DNA of 64,000 bases from Chloroflexota bacterium (GCA_021783095.1 JAJXUG010000007.1:34355-98354), one strand, 5' to 3'; positions 53,601 through 62,423 are shown, counted from the first letter of the stretch. Notes: generated by a model not told the origin, from the letters alone. A program made the numbers and translations.

Positions 53601-55668
53601 TGGTGGGCGCCGCGTTCACCGAGACCACCTCGAACAGGCTGTTCGACATCATGGGGTGGACCGTCCCGGTGGCCTGCCCCGCCGTGTCCGTCGAGGCGGT
53701 CGCCTCAGCCTTCCCCTCGCCGTTGGCCGACAGGGCGACGGTGACGCCCGCGACCGGCGTTCCCTCGAAGAACGCGGTAGAGACGTTCACGCCGAGCTGC
53801 CGGCCACGGATCACCGCATGCTTGTTCGTCGTCACCGCGACCGAGTACGCGGGCTTCCGGATCGTCGCGACATCGAACCACGTCTCGCCGACCGGATCGC
53901 CGCCCGCCTTGACCCGGACCCAGTACCCGCTCGTCGGCAGGTCGGCGACCGTGAACTGCGCTGTGTACATGCCGCGAGCGTCAGGCGTCGCCGTCTGGGT
54001 CTGGATCGGCGTGCCGGTGCCATCGCTCCCGTTCGAGTACAGGGCGAGGCTGACCTCGGCCGGGGCGGCCCCCGTTGCGCGGCTCTTGACCACGCCCAGG
54101 ACATTGATCGTGTCGGTCTGGCGATACTTGGTGCGGTCCGTCGTCAGCAGCGTCCACCAGCGATTGGCCTCGGTGCTGTCCGGGCCGCCCTTGCCGCCGC
54201 AGGACGCGCAGGCGCCAGACGCCGGCCGGAACGTGGAGTTGCCCTGGTAGCGCACCAGGAGGAGCTGCGTCGCCGCGGTCTCGGCGACGACCTGCGACGG
54301 GGTGGGGGCGACCAGAAGGCCCTGCGCGTCCGCGGAACCCGCCAGCGCGACGCCCGCCAGCGTCGCCGTGGCGCCGACGGCCGGGGCCCGGGTCCGCAGG
54401 TCGTTCACCCAGATCGCCGTCCGGGTCGTCGTGACCATCGCGTACGTGGCAGTCTCGGTCACCTGCAGCACCAGTTGGCGCGGCACGCCTGCGAACCGCA
54501 CGGTGACAACGTACCAGCCCGTCGGCAGCGCTTTGGGCAGCTGGATCCATCGGGTGACGTGGTCGAGCCGATTGACGCTGACACTGGCCGAGACCACGCG
54601 GGGCAGGCTTCCCGTGGCGACGGCCTCGCGGCCTGCGAGCAACGTCCAGTCGGGCGCGGCCGCGATCGCCTTCCACGCCGCCACCGCAGCGGTGAGCCCC
54701 GCGATGCTGTGGACCGTCACGGGGACGGTCTTGGGCGCCGTCGCGCCCTCGGGCGCCTCGATCCACAGGCTGAGCGCCGCACGCTCGCGCGGACTGGCGT
54801 CGACGAGGTCGTCCGCGAGCCAGACGCGAACGCCGGTGGCAGTGCCGCTGCCAAACGTCTCGAATCGGATGATGGCGTCCTCCGCGAGTGTCTCGCCCGT
54901 GCCGCCGAGCGGAAGCCCGTGGCGGACCGTCACCGTGTACAGCGTCGCCCTGCTGAGCGGCTTCGCCGGGACGAACGCCACGCTCCGGCCGCTGGCCTCG
55001 AACCGACCGGCGGTGGCGGGCGAGATGCTGAAGTGCGCCGCCATGTCGGCGGTCGTGACGCCCGCCTGGTCGAACGTGACCTCGATCCCGGTGTCGACCG
55101 GGACGCCCGTCGCGGTGTCGCCGGGGACCGTGTCGGCCACGTGCAGCGGACCCGCCGTCTGCGCGCTCCAGGAAGCCGCGACCGTGCCGTCGGCGCGCAT
55201 GAGGCTGAACTGGTAGCGGGTCGCCGCGGCGAGGGCCGCGGTCGGCCGCAGCATCGCGCCGTCGCCCGACTTCGAGATGGCGAAGCTGACGGGCGGGTAG
55301 GCAACGACGCGACCCGCCTGGTCGAGGACCGACTGGCCGTCGAGGCTGGTCAGCAGGAAGGCGGTCGTCCGCGCGACCGCGTCCCCGGCCAGGAGTGTGG
55401 GGACGAGGGTCGCGACTCGCGGCAGGCCTGTGGGCTGGACGGCCGTCCAGCCGACGTCGGCGGACTGCGTGGCACCCGCGCTCGCGGCGGCGGTCGGCTG
55501 CGCGATGGCCGATGGGAGCGGCGTGCTCGAGGGGACGGGCGACACGGTCGGCGCTGGACCTGCGCATCCCGCGGCCACCGCCAAAGCCGCCATCAGCGTG
55601 GCGATCCGTCCGGCTGGCCTGTTCCGAACGCCGTGAACCGCAGAACCTCGGCTGTCCGCCCGGTCCAT
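50653..55668 (-). CDS. Bacterial alpha-2-macroglobulin-like lipoprotein
   Basis: A 1,671-residue exported protein thought to trap proteases. The lipobox VAAGC puts the lipid Cys at residue 35, followed by a Ser/Pro/Thr linker. Several macroglobulin (MG) domains follow. The A2M domain is near FRDWLMAKVVHTDADGRATV to LTSWRVAATAVDARLDAG (about residue 1050-1100), preceded by a Gly-rich stretch (IQGGGGGGDTTGGPGGGRSD). The thioester CxEQ motif expected after it is absent, so it belongs to the non-thioester type. A terpenoid-cyclase-like helical domain and a final beta-domain (CWRLVDSVPSGL to YTLRYVARVV) complete it. ATG 55668 is the start; more distal ones give filler. Confidence 0.88.
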   Translation of the reverse strand: MDRADSRGSAVHGVRNRPAGRIATLMAALAVAAGCAGPAPTVSPVPSSTPLPSAIAQPTAAASAGATQSADVGWTAVQPTGLPRVATLVPTLLAGDAVARTTAFLLTSLDGQSVLDQAGRVVAYPPVSFAISKSGDGAMLRPTAALAAATRYQFSLMRADGTVAASWSAQTAGPLHVADTVPGDTATGVPVDTGIEVTFDQAGVTTADMAAHFSISPATAGRFEASGRSVAFVPAKPLSRATLYTVTVRHGLPLGGTGETLAEDAIIRFETFGSGTATGVRVWLADDLVDASPRERAALSLWIEAPEGATAPKTVPVTVHSIAGLTAAVAAWKAIAAAPDWTLLAGREAVATGSLPRVVSASVSVNRLDHVTRWIQLPKALPTGWYVVTVRFAGVPRQLVLQVTETATYAMVTTTRTAIWVNDLRTRAPAVGATATLAGVALAGSADAQGLLVAPTPSQVVAETAATQLLLVRYQGNSTFRPASGACASCGGKGGPDSTEANRWWTLLTTDRTKYRQTDTINVLGVVKSRATGAAPAEVSLALYSNGSDGTGTPIQTQTATPDARGMYTAQFTVADLPTSGYWVRVKAGGDPVGETWFDVATIRKPAYSVAVTTNKHAVIRGRQLGVNVSTAFFEGTPVAGVTVALSANGEGKAEATASTDTAGQATGTVHPMMSNSLFEVVSVNAAPTMPEEASLAASTQVAVFAGSAYVSLDGAVAGSKVTVSGGVNSVAFGRYEGALADLGAVDPRGAPRAGATVRVVVTAHYLKLHQVGTAYDFVTKRVQPKYEADDKDLTLPARIVRTGADGAFRFVIPTTHDAYAYSITASYRDEAGRQVLADTWTESPGQMVSPVDPPRLTSIDGHGNDQAYAVGETVRVRFTAPATTATPQRYLYLTLQQGLRAATVGSGSTFTMPFTSTSVPDVAIGAVRFNGTGYDVVPWLYTARLDPGSRTMTVSATPDKARYQPGETATVSLRTLDPAGRPVAASVFVRAIDEKLYAMGAASDTDLVQMLYTDVPSGLIAMAWSHKVPAIQGGGGGGDTTGGPGGGRSDFRDWLMAKVVHTDADGRATVQIPLSDDLTSWRVAATAVDARLDAGATSVKLPVGLPFFVDAVLAPEYLSSDRPVLRVRSFGSELKPGTRVTFAVSSDTLPMPGTTVAVDAFGSAYVPLPALSVGTHRVRIAGSAVVDGKPVSDAMVRTFTVVASRATQLRTTWSPLVGATQVKSGAGLTSVVLVDAGRGRVVPILEQLASGSAVRSDQELAAALANRVLRTQFGLPAVAEPDPNGLDTYMVQDGLSIVSWGSVQLDVTALAAMAGDPRIPAPTISSLLTQVATSADETRARRLLALAGLAALGEPVAGQIRAAAAQPDLTVEERAYAALGALEAGDEALAGALEQQVLAQAGLRRGDQVRVEPGPGADMTVITARLAIVAASLGDPVAAAMDAYVEAHPSHTTLVELERALAARGWATRVAGAAASAALTVDGSRRELSLKAGQAIAEVLTPAQARSATVEPVSGSVLVVQTWDGVLTPSSLTPPKGFTVERTVSPFGTVPADGTVVVTYAVTISDAERGTCWRLVDSVPSGLAPIPWYGAMSEPSALPGDVSPTLVDGQRVEFCVGWAPDRSQYTLRYVARVVTPGTYTWEPAVIQSTVDPSSGTTVAPTAITISAPGS

Positions 55669-56089
55669 CGCTCCCGCTCCCGCCGCCGACCCTTCAACGG
55701 GCCCCTCTCGCGGCCGCGCTTGAGACGCCCGGTCAGCCCTCGGCGTTACAGCGCCGCGCCGCGCCGCGCTCGAGGCTGCTCGGCCGAAGGTCCTGGGAGG
55801 ATCCGGTAGGTTTCGCGCCGAATCGGGCTGACGGCCCTGCGCACTTGGCCGCTGGCAGTGTCGGGCCGTTCCGTGGCCCGCGGACCTCCTCCGCTCCCCG
55901 CCCCGCGCCGCTCCCGCCCACTCCGGCGCCGCCCACGAGCTGACATCGTGCAATCGCGTTCGATGCCGCCTGACGCGGGCGGATTCGGCCGGGTCGGGTG
56001 TGGAGCCGCGCACGGATCCCGGTCCGACCACACCATGCACGATCCAGGGTCGTCTTCGGCGCCCCTGCTGCCCCGCCCTTGGTGCCGAA

Positions 56090-56207
56090 CACGATCTGCC
56101 TTCGTGAACGGTCGACGATCCGGTCGTTGAGGCGCTGCAGCACGAGCTTCATTCGTGGATGGCGCGGGATCTGTCGCTCCGGCCGGCGAGCACGAGCTTG
56201 GTTCGTG
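56090..56207. repeat. Three 17-bp palindromes with 50-bp period
   Basis: CACGAtCTgccTTCGTG (56090), CACGAGCTTCATTCGTG (56141) and CACGAGCTTGGTTCGTG (56191), each a CACGA/TCGTG hairpin. Spacings are 51 and 50 bp. Confidence 0.7.
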
Positions 56208-56294
56208 CACGGCGGCCGACGCAAGCCACGATGCGGCGACCTGATCCCCGGCGCGGACGGCGAGCCCGGGCAGCGGCTCGGGTTCGGAACGACG

Positions 56295-56358
56295 CGACCC
56301 GCGGTGCACCGAGTCGGCCCCAGGAGCGACACGACCCGCGGTGCACCGAGTCGGCCCC
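56295..56358. repeat. Direct repeat of 27 bp (period 37 bp)
   Basis: Two perfect 27-bp copies at 56295-56321 and 56332-56358, beginning CGACCCGCGGTGCACCGAGT, separated by 10 bp. Located upstream of pth. Confidence 0.85.
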
Positions 56359-56496
56359 CGGAACAGCGCGAGCTGTGGGCCGGACGCGAGCCTGAGCTGG
56401 ACGACTTCGGCGCGAGCGGCAGTACCATGGCGCAACAGCCCCGGCGGATGCGTTCCCGGGGCCCTTCGCTGTGCTTGCAGGGGACCGCATCAGATC

Positions 56497-57300
56497 GTGA
56501 AGCTCGTCGTCGGCCTGGGGAATCCGGGCGGCCAGTACTCGGAGACCCGCCACAACATCGGCTGGATGGCGCTCGACCGGATCGCTGATCGGGCGGGTCG
56601 GGGCGGGCGCGGCCGTCAGCGCGACGCGAGCGAGGTCCTCGAGCTGCGCTGGAAGGGGATGGACCTGATCCTCGCCAAGCCCCTCACGTTCATGAACGAC
56701 TCGGGGATCGCCGTCCGCAAGCTGATGGTGCGCAGCCACGTGCCGCTGGTCGATGTGCTGGTGGTGGCCGATGACTTCGCGCTGCCGTTCGGCAAGCTGC
56801 GCTTCCGCGAGGCCGGCAGCCACGGCGGCCACAACGGGCTGCGCTCAATCATCGACGAGCTTGGCACCGAGAAGTTCAGCCGCCTTCGCGTGGGCATCGG
56901 GGAGCCCGGGCGAGGCGCCATCGACCACGTCCTCTCGCGCTTCGCGACCGATGAGCGGGCCTGTCTGCCGATCCTGCTTGACGCCACCGCCGAGGCCGTC
57001 GAGGCCTGGGCGCGTGAGGGCACGTCCAAGGCCGCGAACCGGTTCAACGCGTTCGATCTGGAGTGCAATCCTGGCGGAGCCGCGGACAGCGGGGCGACGG
57101 GCCCGAAGCCGGGCGAGGTGGGCGGCCCCGCGGACGACCAGGGGGTGCGACGGACCAAGACCGGCTGGCGGAAGCTGCTGCCGGGCGGTCCGGGCGGGGG
57201 CGAGGATGACCCGGGCGCAGGCGGTCGGGGCCGCGGCGGCTCGGGGCCCGGCGCGGGTTCGGGCGGCAGGGGTGGTGGCGCCGCGGGCGGTGGCCGGTGA
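56497..57300 (+). CDS. pth: Peptidyl-tRNA hydrolase with Gly-rich tail
   Basis: Releases peptidyl-tRNA from stalled translation. Residues 1-185 form the Pth domain: VVGLGNPGGQYSETRHNIGW (about 4; His catalytic), LAKPLTFMNDSG (about 60; Asn), VADDFALPFGKLRFREAGS and HGGHNGLRSI (about 108). From about 190 to 267 the tail is Gly/Arg-rich and disordered, ending GGRGGGAAGGGR. Typical Pth ends at about 190. GTG start at 56497; the next gene, mfd, overlaps by 4 nt. Confidence 0.93.
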   Translation: MKLVVGLGNPGGQYSETRHNIGWMALDRIADRAGRGGRGRQRDASEVLELRWKGMDLILAKPLTFMNDSGIAVRKLMVRSHVPLVDVLVVADDFALPFGKLRFREAGSHGGHNGLRSIIDELGTEKFSRLRVGIGEPGRGAIDHVLSRFATDERACLPILLDATAEAVEAWAREGTSKAANRFNAFDLECNPGGAADSGATGPKPGEVGGPADDQGVRRTKTGWRKLLPGGPGGGEDDPGAGGRGRGGSGPGAGSGGRGGGAAGGGR

Positions 57301-60300
57301 CCGATCGCTACCGCGGCCGATCCACCCGCGAGCGCAAGCTCGCCGAGAAGGTTGCGCGGGACTGGGCCGAGCGCCGGGCTGCGGCCGAGACGACGGAGCG
57401 CGAGGTCGACCTCGACCGAGCGTCGGCTGAGGCAGAGGTGGAGCTGCTCGACCCGGCGGCTCGCACGGGCGACGGCGCGGGCCCCTCAGCCAAGCGCCTG
57501 CAGACTCGACCGTCTGCGCGGACCCGGAGCGACGGCGCCCCCGCGAGTGGGCGCGGCGCCGGCCGTCGCACGCCCGACCTCTCGGCGCTGCCGAGGCTCC
57601 TCCACGAGACCGGCTCGTTCGCGTCGCTGCGCGAGCGGGTCGGCGGCGGCGCGGCCCCCGGCATGCACGGTCGCCATGTCGGCCTGACGTCCGTCCCGCA
57701 CGGGGCCAAGTCCTATCTCGCGGCCGCCCTGGCCATGGCCGATGGCGGCGAGCGCATCTGCTGGGTCGCCCGAGACGCGGAGATCGGCGACCGCGTTGCC
57801 GACGAGCTGGGCGCCTGGCTTGGCGACGCCGCCGCTGTGGCCGTGCTGGAGCCGCGGAGCTCGCTCGCGTACGAGCGGTCCGAGCTGGTGCCCGACGAGA
57901 CGGCGGCGCGGGTTGCGGCGCTCGCCGCCTGGCGGAGCGGCAAGGCCAAGATCCTCGTGGCCAGCGTCCAGGCGCTCCTCCAGGCCACCATCGCCCCGGC
58001 GGACCTCCCCGAGCGGATGCGCGTGCTCAAGCCCGGCGTGCGCGTCGGCCTCGACGCGCTCCTCGTCGAGCTGTTCGATTTGGGCTACGCGCCCGTGCTC
58101 GAGGTGGCGGGCCGGGGCGAGTTCGCGCGGCGCGGCGGGATCCTCGACGTGTTCCCGCCATCGGCCGCGCTGCCGGTGCGGATCGAGCTGTTCGGCGACG
58201 AGATCGATTCGATGCGCGCCTTCGACCCCACCGACCAGCGCAGCGTGGGCGAGGTGCGCGAGGTGGCCCTCTTCCCCGCGACCGAGCTGCTGCTGCCCAA
58301 GGGCGGTGCCGACGAGCTGCGGGCCAGGCTCGGCAAGCTCACGAAGGGGCTCCCCGAGCGCCTGGCGCTGGACCTGGCGCGGTTCACCGGCGAGGCGGTG
58401 TCCGAAGGCGCGGCGCACACCTTGGCCGGCCGGGCCCTCCAGGCGGGCGACGCAGCCGAGGTCTGGGCACGCCTGGTGGCGCCAGCGACGGGGCTCGACC
58501 ACCTCGGGCCGGCCACGCTGCTCGTCCTCGACGAGCCCGGCGACCTCGCCGACGCCGCCGACTTCCTGTGGCGCCAGGCGGAGGAGCGCCACCACGAGCT
58601 GGTGGACCAGGGCGAGCTCCCGCGCGACTGGCCCACGGCCTACCTCGCGCCGCGCGACTGGAAGTCTCGGCTACACGGCGCGCGAACCCTCGAGCTGACC
58701 TGGCAGTCGGACGCGTCCGAGGCCGAGGGCATGGCCTACGCCTCGAGGGGCCTCACCAGCGGCGACCAGTTCGGCTGGCGCGAGCCTGTCCTGCCGCCGG
58801 GCCGCAGCGAGCGCCTGGTGGACGGCGTGGAGCACTGGCTGGGCGAGGGCGCCCGCGTCGTCCTCGCGTCCGACCAGGCGCCGCGACTCGCCGAGCTCCT
58901 GGGCGAGGCCGGCCACGCCGTCGGCATCGTCAACCGCATCTCGACCCCGCCGCCGCCCGGCGCCATCGCCCTCGTCGAGCGCAGCCTCAACGGCGGCTTC
59001 GTCGGCGGGCCGGACGGGCTGGCCGTGGTCACGGACCGCGAGCTGTTCGGGTCAGTCCGCGTCCGCCGGCCCAAGGCCATGCGCCGCATCGTCCCGCGCG
59101 ACATCCTCGAGCGCCTGACGCCTGGCGACCTCGTCGTCCACATCGACCACGGCATCGCGCGCTACGAGCAGATGCTCCGGCGCGGCGGATCGGGCGAGGA
59201 GCGCGACTACCTCGAGCTCAGCTTCGCGGCCGGCGACCGCATCTTCGTCCCGGTGGAGCAGATCAACCGCGTCTCGCGCTACTCGGGCGGCGAGAACCCC
59301 ACCCTCTCGCGCCTCGGCGGGACGGAGTGGCTGCGCACCAAGCAGAAGGTCCGCAAGGCCGTCACCGACCTCGCCGACGAGCTCCTCGCGCTGTACGCGA
59401 AGCGCGAGGCCGCGGAGGGCTTCTCCTACTCGCCGGACTCGCCCTGGCAGATGGAGATGGAGGCGTCGTTCCCGTACGAGGAGACGCCGGACCAGCTGCG
59501 CTCCTCCACCGAGGTCAAGGTGGACATGGAGGCCCGCCGGCCGATGGACCGGCTGGTGGTCGGCGACGTGGGCTACGGCAAGACCGAGGTGGCGCTGCGG
59601 GCCGCGTTCAAGGCCACCCAGGACGGCAAACAGGTGGCTGTGCTGGTCCCCACCACCGTGCTCGCAGGGCAGCACTTCACCACCTTCTCACAGCGCTTCG
59701 GGGCGTTCCCGATGACGGTCCGGCTGCTGTCGCGGTTCGTGTCGGCCCGCGAGCAGGAGGCGACGGTGGCCGGACTGGCCGCGGGGACGGTCGACATCGT
59801 CATCGGGACGCACCGGCTGCTCTCGAAGGACGTGGCGTTCAAGGACCTCGGCCTGGTCGTGGTGGACGAGGAGCAGCGCTTCGGGGTGGCCGCCAAGGAG
59901 CGGCTCAAGCAGCTGCGGTCGTCGGTCGACGTGCTCACGCTCTCGGCGACGCCGATCCCGCGCACGCTCAACCTCGCGCTCGCCGGGATCCGCGACCTCT
60001 CGGTCATCGAGACGCCGCCCGAGGACCGCCTGCCGATCCAGACCCGTGTGGCCGAGGCCTCGGCCGGGCTGGTCCGTGACGCGGTGCTACGCGAGCTCGA
60101 CCGCGGCGGCCAGGTGTTCTACGTGCACAACCGCGTCGAGACCATCGAGGCCCAGGCCGAGCAGCTCCGCCGGCTCCTGCCAGGGGCCCGGATCCTGGTC
60201 GGGCACGGGCAGATGCCCGAGGGCGCGCTCGAGAAGGTGATGCTCGCCTTCGCCGACGGCGCCGCGGACGTGCTGGTGTCCACGACGATCATCGAGTCCG

Positions 60301-61199
60301 GGCTCGACATCCCCAACGCCAACACGATCATCATCGACCGGGCCGACACGCTCGGCCTCGCCCAGCTCTACCAGCTCCGCGGTCGCGTCGGGCGCTCCTC
60401 GCGTCGGGCGTACGCATACCTGCTGTACCGACGGCGCGAGCGCATGAGCGAGGAGGCGCGCAAGCGGCTCCAGGCGATCTTCAACGCGTCCGAGCTGGGC
60501 GCCGGGTTCCAGATCGCCCTGGCCGACCTGGAGATCCGGGGCGCCGGGAACATCCTTGGCGGCGAGCAGAGCGGGTTCATGGCCTCGGTCGGCTTCGACC
60601 TCTACTCGCGGCTGCTGACCGAGGCGGTCGAGGAGGCGAAGGCGCGCCGTGACCACCGCGAGCCCGTCCGCGAGGTGCCGCAGGCCGTGGTGGACCTGCC
60701 CATGGACGCGCACCTGCCCGACAGCTACGTGCCCGACGAGGCGCAGAAGCTCGAGCTCTACCGGCGACTGGCCCGGGCGCGGACCGCGGGCGATCTCGCC
60801 GCGTTCCGCCAGGAGGTGACCGACCGCTTCGGGCCGATGCCGACGCCGGTGCTCCGGCTGGTCGAGGTGGCGGAGCTGCGGCTGTCGGCGGAGACGGCCG
60901 GCGTGGCCTCGGTGGCGCGCGAGGAGGGGTGGCTCGTGGTGCGGTTCGGGGCGGCACTGTCGCGGGCGACGGCGATGCAGCTGCTGGCGCCGGGGGCGGC
61001 GGGCGGGGCGGCGCCGCTGCCGGGGGTGCGGCCCGGCGACCTCACGTTCGCGTCGAACCAGGTGCGCATCCGGTTGCCTCGTGACCCGCTCCGCTCGTGG
61101 ACGCTGACGCAGGCCGTCGTGGCTCGGCTGGTTGCGGCCGTCGGCGGGGGAGCGGTGGCGGGCTCGGTGGAGGAGCCGGGCGGGAGCGTTCCGCGATGA
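57297..61199 (+). CDS. mfd: Transcription-repair coupling factor Mfd
   Basis: ATP-dependent translocase that removes stalled RNA polymerase and recruits UvrA (1,300 residues). An Arg/Ala-rich extension (about 1-95) precedes the UvrB-like part with GGILDVFPPSAALPVRIELFGDEID. The RNA-polymerase-interaction domain has GDLVVHIDHGIARYE. The translocase has VVGDVGYGKTEVALRAAF (Walker A, about 760), VVDEEQRFGV (DEEQ box), TLSATPIPRTL and ESGLDIPNANTIIIDRAD. The C-terminal TRCF domain is present. GTG 57297 overlaps pth; mfd overlaps the Nudix gene by ATGA. Confidence 0.97.
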   Translation: MTDRYRGRSTRERKLAEKVARDWAERRAAAETTEREVDLDRASAEAEVELLDPAARTGDGAGPSAKRLQTRPSARTRSDGAPASGRGAGRRTPDLSALPRLLHETGSFASLRERVGGGAAPGMHGRHVGLTSVPHGAKSYLAAALAMADGGERICWVARDAEIGDRVADELGAWLGDAAAVAVLEPRSSLAYERSELVPDETAARVAALAAWRSGKAKILVASVQALLQATIAPADLPERMRVLKPGVRVGLDALLVELFDLGYAPVLEVAGRGEFARRGGILDVFPPSAALPVRIELFGDEIDSMRAFDPTDQRSVGEVREVALFPATELLLPKGGADELRARLGKLTKGLPERLALDLARFTGEAVSEGAAHTLAGRALQAGDAAEVWARLVAPATGLDHLGPATLLVLDEPGDLADAADFLWRQAEERHHELVDQGELPRDWPTAYLAPRDWKSRLHGARTLELTWQSDASEAEGMAYASRGLTSGDQFGWREPVLPPGRSERLVDGVEHWLGEGARVVLASDQAPRLAELLGEAGHAVGIVNRISTPPPPGAIALVERSLNGGFVGGPDGLAVVTDRELFGSVRVRRPKAMRRIVPRDILERLTPGDLVVHIDHGIARYEQMLRRGGSGEERDYLELSFAAGDRIFVPVEQINRVSRYSGGENPTLSRLGGTEWLRTKQKVRKAVTDLADELLALYAKREAAEGFSYSPDSPWQMEMEASFPYEETPDQLRSSTEVKVDMEARRPMDRLVVGDVGYGKTEVALRAAFKATQDGKQVAVLVPTTVLAGQHFTTFSQRFGAFPMTVRLLSRFVSAREQEATVAGLAAGTVDIVIGTHRLLSKDVAFKDLGLVVVDEEQRFGVAAKERLKQLRSSVDVLTLSATPIPRTLNLALAGIRDLSVIETPPEDRLPIQTRVAEASAGLVRDAVLRELDRGGQVFYVHNRVETIEAQAEQLRRLLPGARILVGHGQMPEGALEKVMLAFADGAADVLVSTTIIESGLDIPNANTIIIDRADTLGLAQLYQLRGRVGRSSRRAYAYLLYRRRERMSEEARKRLQAIFNASELGAGFQIALADLEIRGAGNILGGEQSGFMASVGFDLYSRLLTEAVEEAKARRDHREPVREVPQAVVDLPMDAHLPDSYVPDEAQKLELYRRLARARTAGDLAAFRQEVTDRFGPMPTPVLRLVEVAELRLSAETAGVASVAREEGWLVVRFGAALSRATAMQLLAPGAAGGAAPLPGVRPGDLTFASNQVRIRLPRDPLRSWTLTQAVVARLVAAVGGGAVAGSVEEPGGSVPR

Positions 61200-61711
61200 G
61201 GTGGCAGCGGCTCTTCCCGCCCCGGCGGCGCCGGTCGGCGCGGGTTGTGCTGCTCGATCCGGATGGGCGGGTGCTTCTGTTCCATCTCGACGTGTCGTCG
61301 GACCCGGCAGGGCGCGGCTACTGGTATCTGCCCGGTGGCGGTCGCCTGCCGTTCGAGTCGGTCGAGGCGGCGGCGCTTCGCGAGCTGCGCGAGGAGACCG
61401 GGATCCGCGACGTGGCCGTCGGGCCCGTGATCGGCGCGCGGGCGGAGGTCTCCTTCGTGTTCCGCGGTCGGCGCATCGTCCAGGACGAGTGGTACGTGGC
61501 CGGCTGCGTGCCGAGCCCGCACGTCGGAACCGGGCGCCGCGGGGACGGCGAGGCGCGCGCGGTCGCGGCCCATCGCTGGTGGTCGCTCGCAGACCTCGCC
61601 GCGACCGGCGAGACGGTGTTCCCGCCGGCGCTCGACGAGCTGGTTCGGACGGCAGCAGCGTGGGCAGCCGGTCACCCACGAGACCCGCCCCGCGGCCCAA
61701 GCATGGGTTGA
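61196..61711 (+). CDS. Nudix hydrolase
   Basis: A 171-residue pyrophosphohydrolase with the full Nudix box: GGRLPFESVEAAALRELREE followed by TGI, fitting Gx5Ex7REUxEExGU (about residue 48-70). VVLLDPDGRVLLFHLDV is the preceding core strand. Substrate unknown. The ATG at 61196 overlaps mfd by 4 nt, so pth-mfd-nudix form one unit. Confidence 0.93.
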   Translation: MRWQRLFPPRRRRSARVVLLDPDGRVLLFHLDVSSDPAGRGYWYLPGGGRLPFESVEAAALRELREETGIRDVAVGPVIGARAEVSFVFRGRRIVQDEWYVAGCVPSPHVGTGRRGDGEARAVAAHRWWSLADLAATGETVFPPALDELVRTAAAWAAGHPRDPPRGPSMG

Positions 61712-61855
61712 ATCGGGTCCGGCGAGCATGGCCGGAGGCCGGAAGTCCGGTTTGCGGTCGACCCCTGCTCGCCGACCCGTCCCCTGACACATCTTTGCAG
61801 CGCCATGGAGCACGGTCGCCGCCATCCCCGAAAGCGCCGCTGCTGGGGCCGGTGC

Positions 61856-61861
61856 TAGGCT
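61856..61861 (+). promoter_or_regulatory. -10 box of the DUF1801 gene (TAGGCT)
   Basis: TAGGCT ends 6 nt before the GTG at 61868, supporting that start. Confidence 0.45.
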
Positions 61862-61867
61862 GCGGCG

Positions 61868-62230
61868 GTGGACCCGAGCAATGCCGTCGACGACTACCTT
61901 GCAGCGGTCCCCGAGCCGCACCGCGAGCTGCTCGCCCACATCCGGGCGCTGATCCACGGAGCTTGCCCCGGGGCGACCGAGACGATCTCATACGGGATGC
62001 CGGCGTTCGAGCTCGGCGGGAAGAAGCTCGTCTGGTTCGCGGCCTTCAAGCGGCACTGCAGCCTTTTCCCGGGGAACCCTCACGTTCGGGCGGCGCTGGG
62101 CGAGGAGCTCCTGCCGTTCCTCGGCGAGAGGTCGACGATCCGGTTCTCGGCCCAGCACCCGATCCCCGACGAGCTCGTCGCTGGGCTGGTCGCGGTCCGG
62201 ATCGCGGAGATCTCAGGCGCGCGCACCTGA
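61868..62230 (+). CDS. DUF1801 (YdhG-like) protein
   Basis: A 120-residue protein with the DUF1801 pattern: NAVDDYLAAVPEPHRELLAHIRALI, then PGATETISYGMPAFELGGKKLVWFAAFKRHCSLFPG, and TIRFSAQHPIPDELVAGLVAVR. The fold is related to the iron-chaperone-like Fra family; its role is not established. GTG start, leaderless by the TAGGCT box. An MOSC relic lies downstream on the other strand. Confidence 0.92.
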   Translation: MDPSNAVDDYLAAVPEPHRELLAHIRALIHGACPGATETISYGMPAFELGGKKLVWFAAFKRHCSLFPGNPHVRAALGEELLPFLGERSTIRFSAQHPIPDELVAGLVAVRIAEISGART

Positions 62231-62276
62231 CGCGCGCCGGCGGCTCACCCCCAGATCGACCGGCGCCCCCTCCGCG

Positions 62277-62420
62277 CTACGCCTTCCGGATCGCGTCCCC
62301 CTCGCGGACGACGCCGCCCGCGACCACGCGGACGTACATCCCGCGCATTCGGAGCGACCGCCCGACGGGCGTCGAGATTCAGCGGAGCGCGTCCGGCCCG
62401 AAGCGCGTCGCGCGCCGCAT
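62277..62420 (-). pseudogene. Remnant of a MOSC-domain C-terminus
   Basis: About 47 codons ending STPVGRSLRMRGMYVRVVAGG and VVREGDAIRKA before a TAG. This matches the usual last part of a MOSC (molybdenum-cofactor sulfurase-like) domain. An in-frame TGA sits upstream within the fragment, and no MOSC core with the conserved Cys is present. Only the tail survives. Confidence 0.5.
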
Positions 62421-62423
62421 CGC

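Larger units (their letters stand above)
55669..56496. other. 828-bp region between divergent A2M and pth genes
   Basis: No gene recognised. It contains three palindromic 17-mers at 50-bp spacing (56090-56207) and a 37-bp-period direct repeat (56295-56358). Confidence 0.6.

Noticed and set aside
50653..55809. A very long open frame (over 1,200 codons) on the plus strand opposite the alpha-2-macroglobulin gene
   Set aside because: It is Arg/Gly/Asp-rich filler with no domains, a usual by-product of GC-rich third positions antisense to a real gene.
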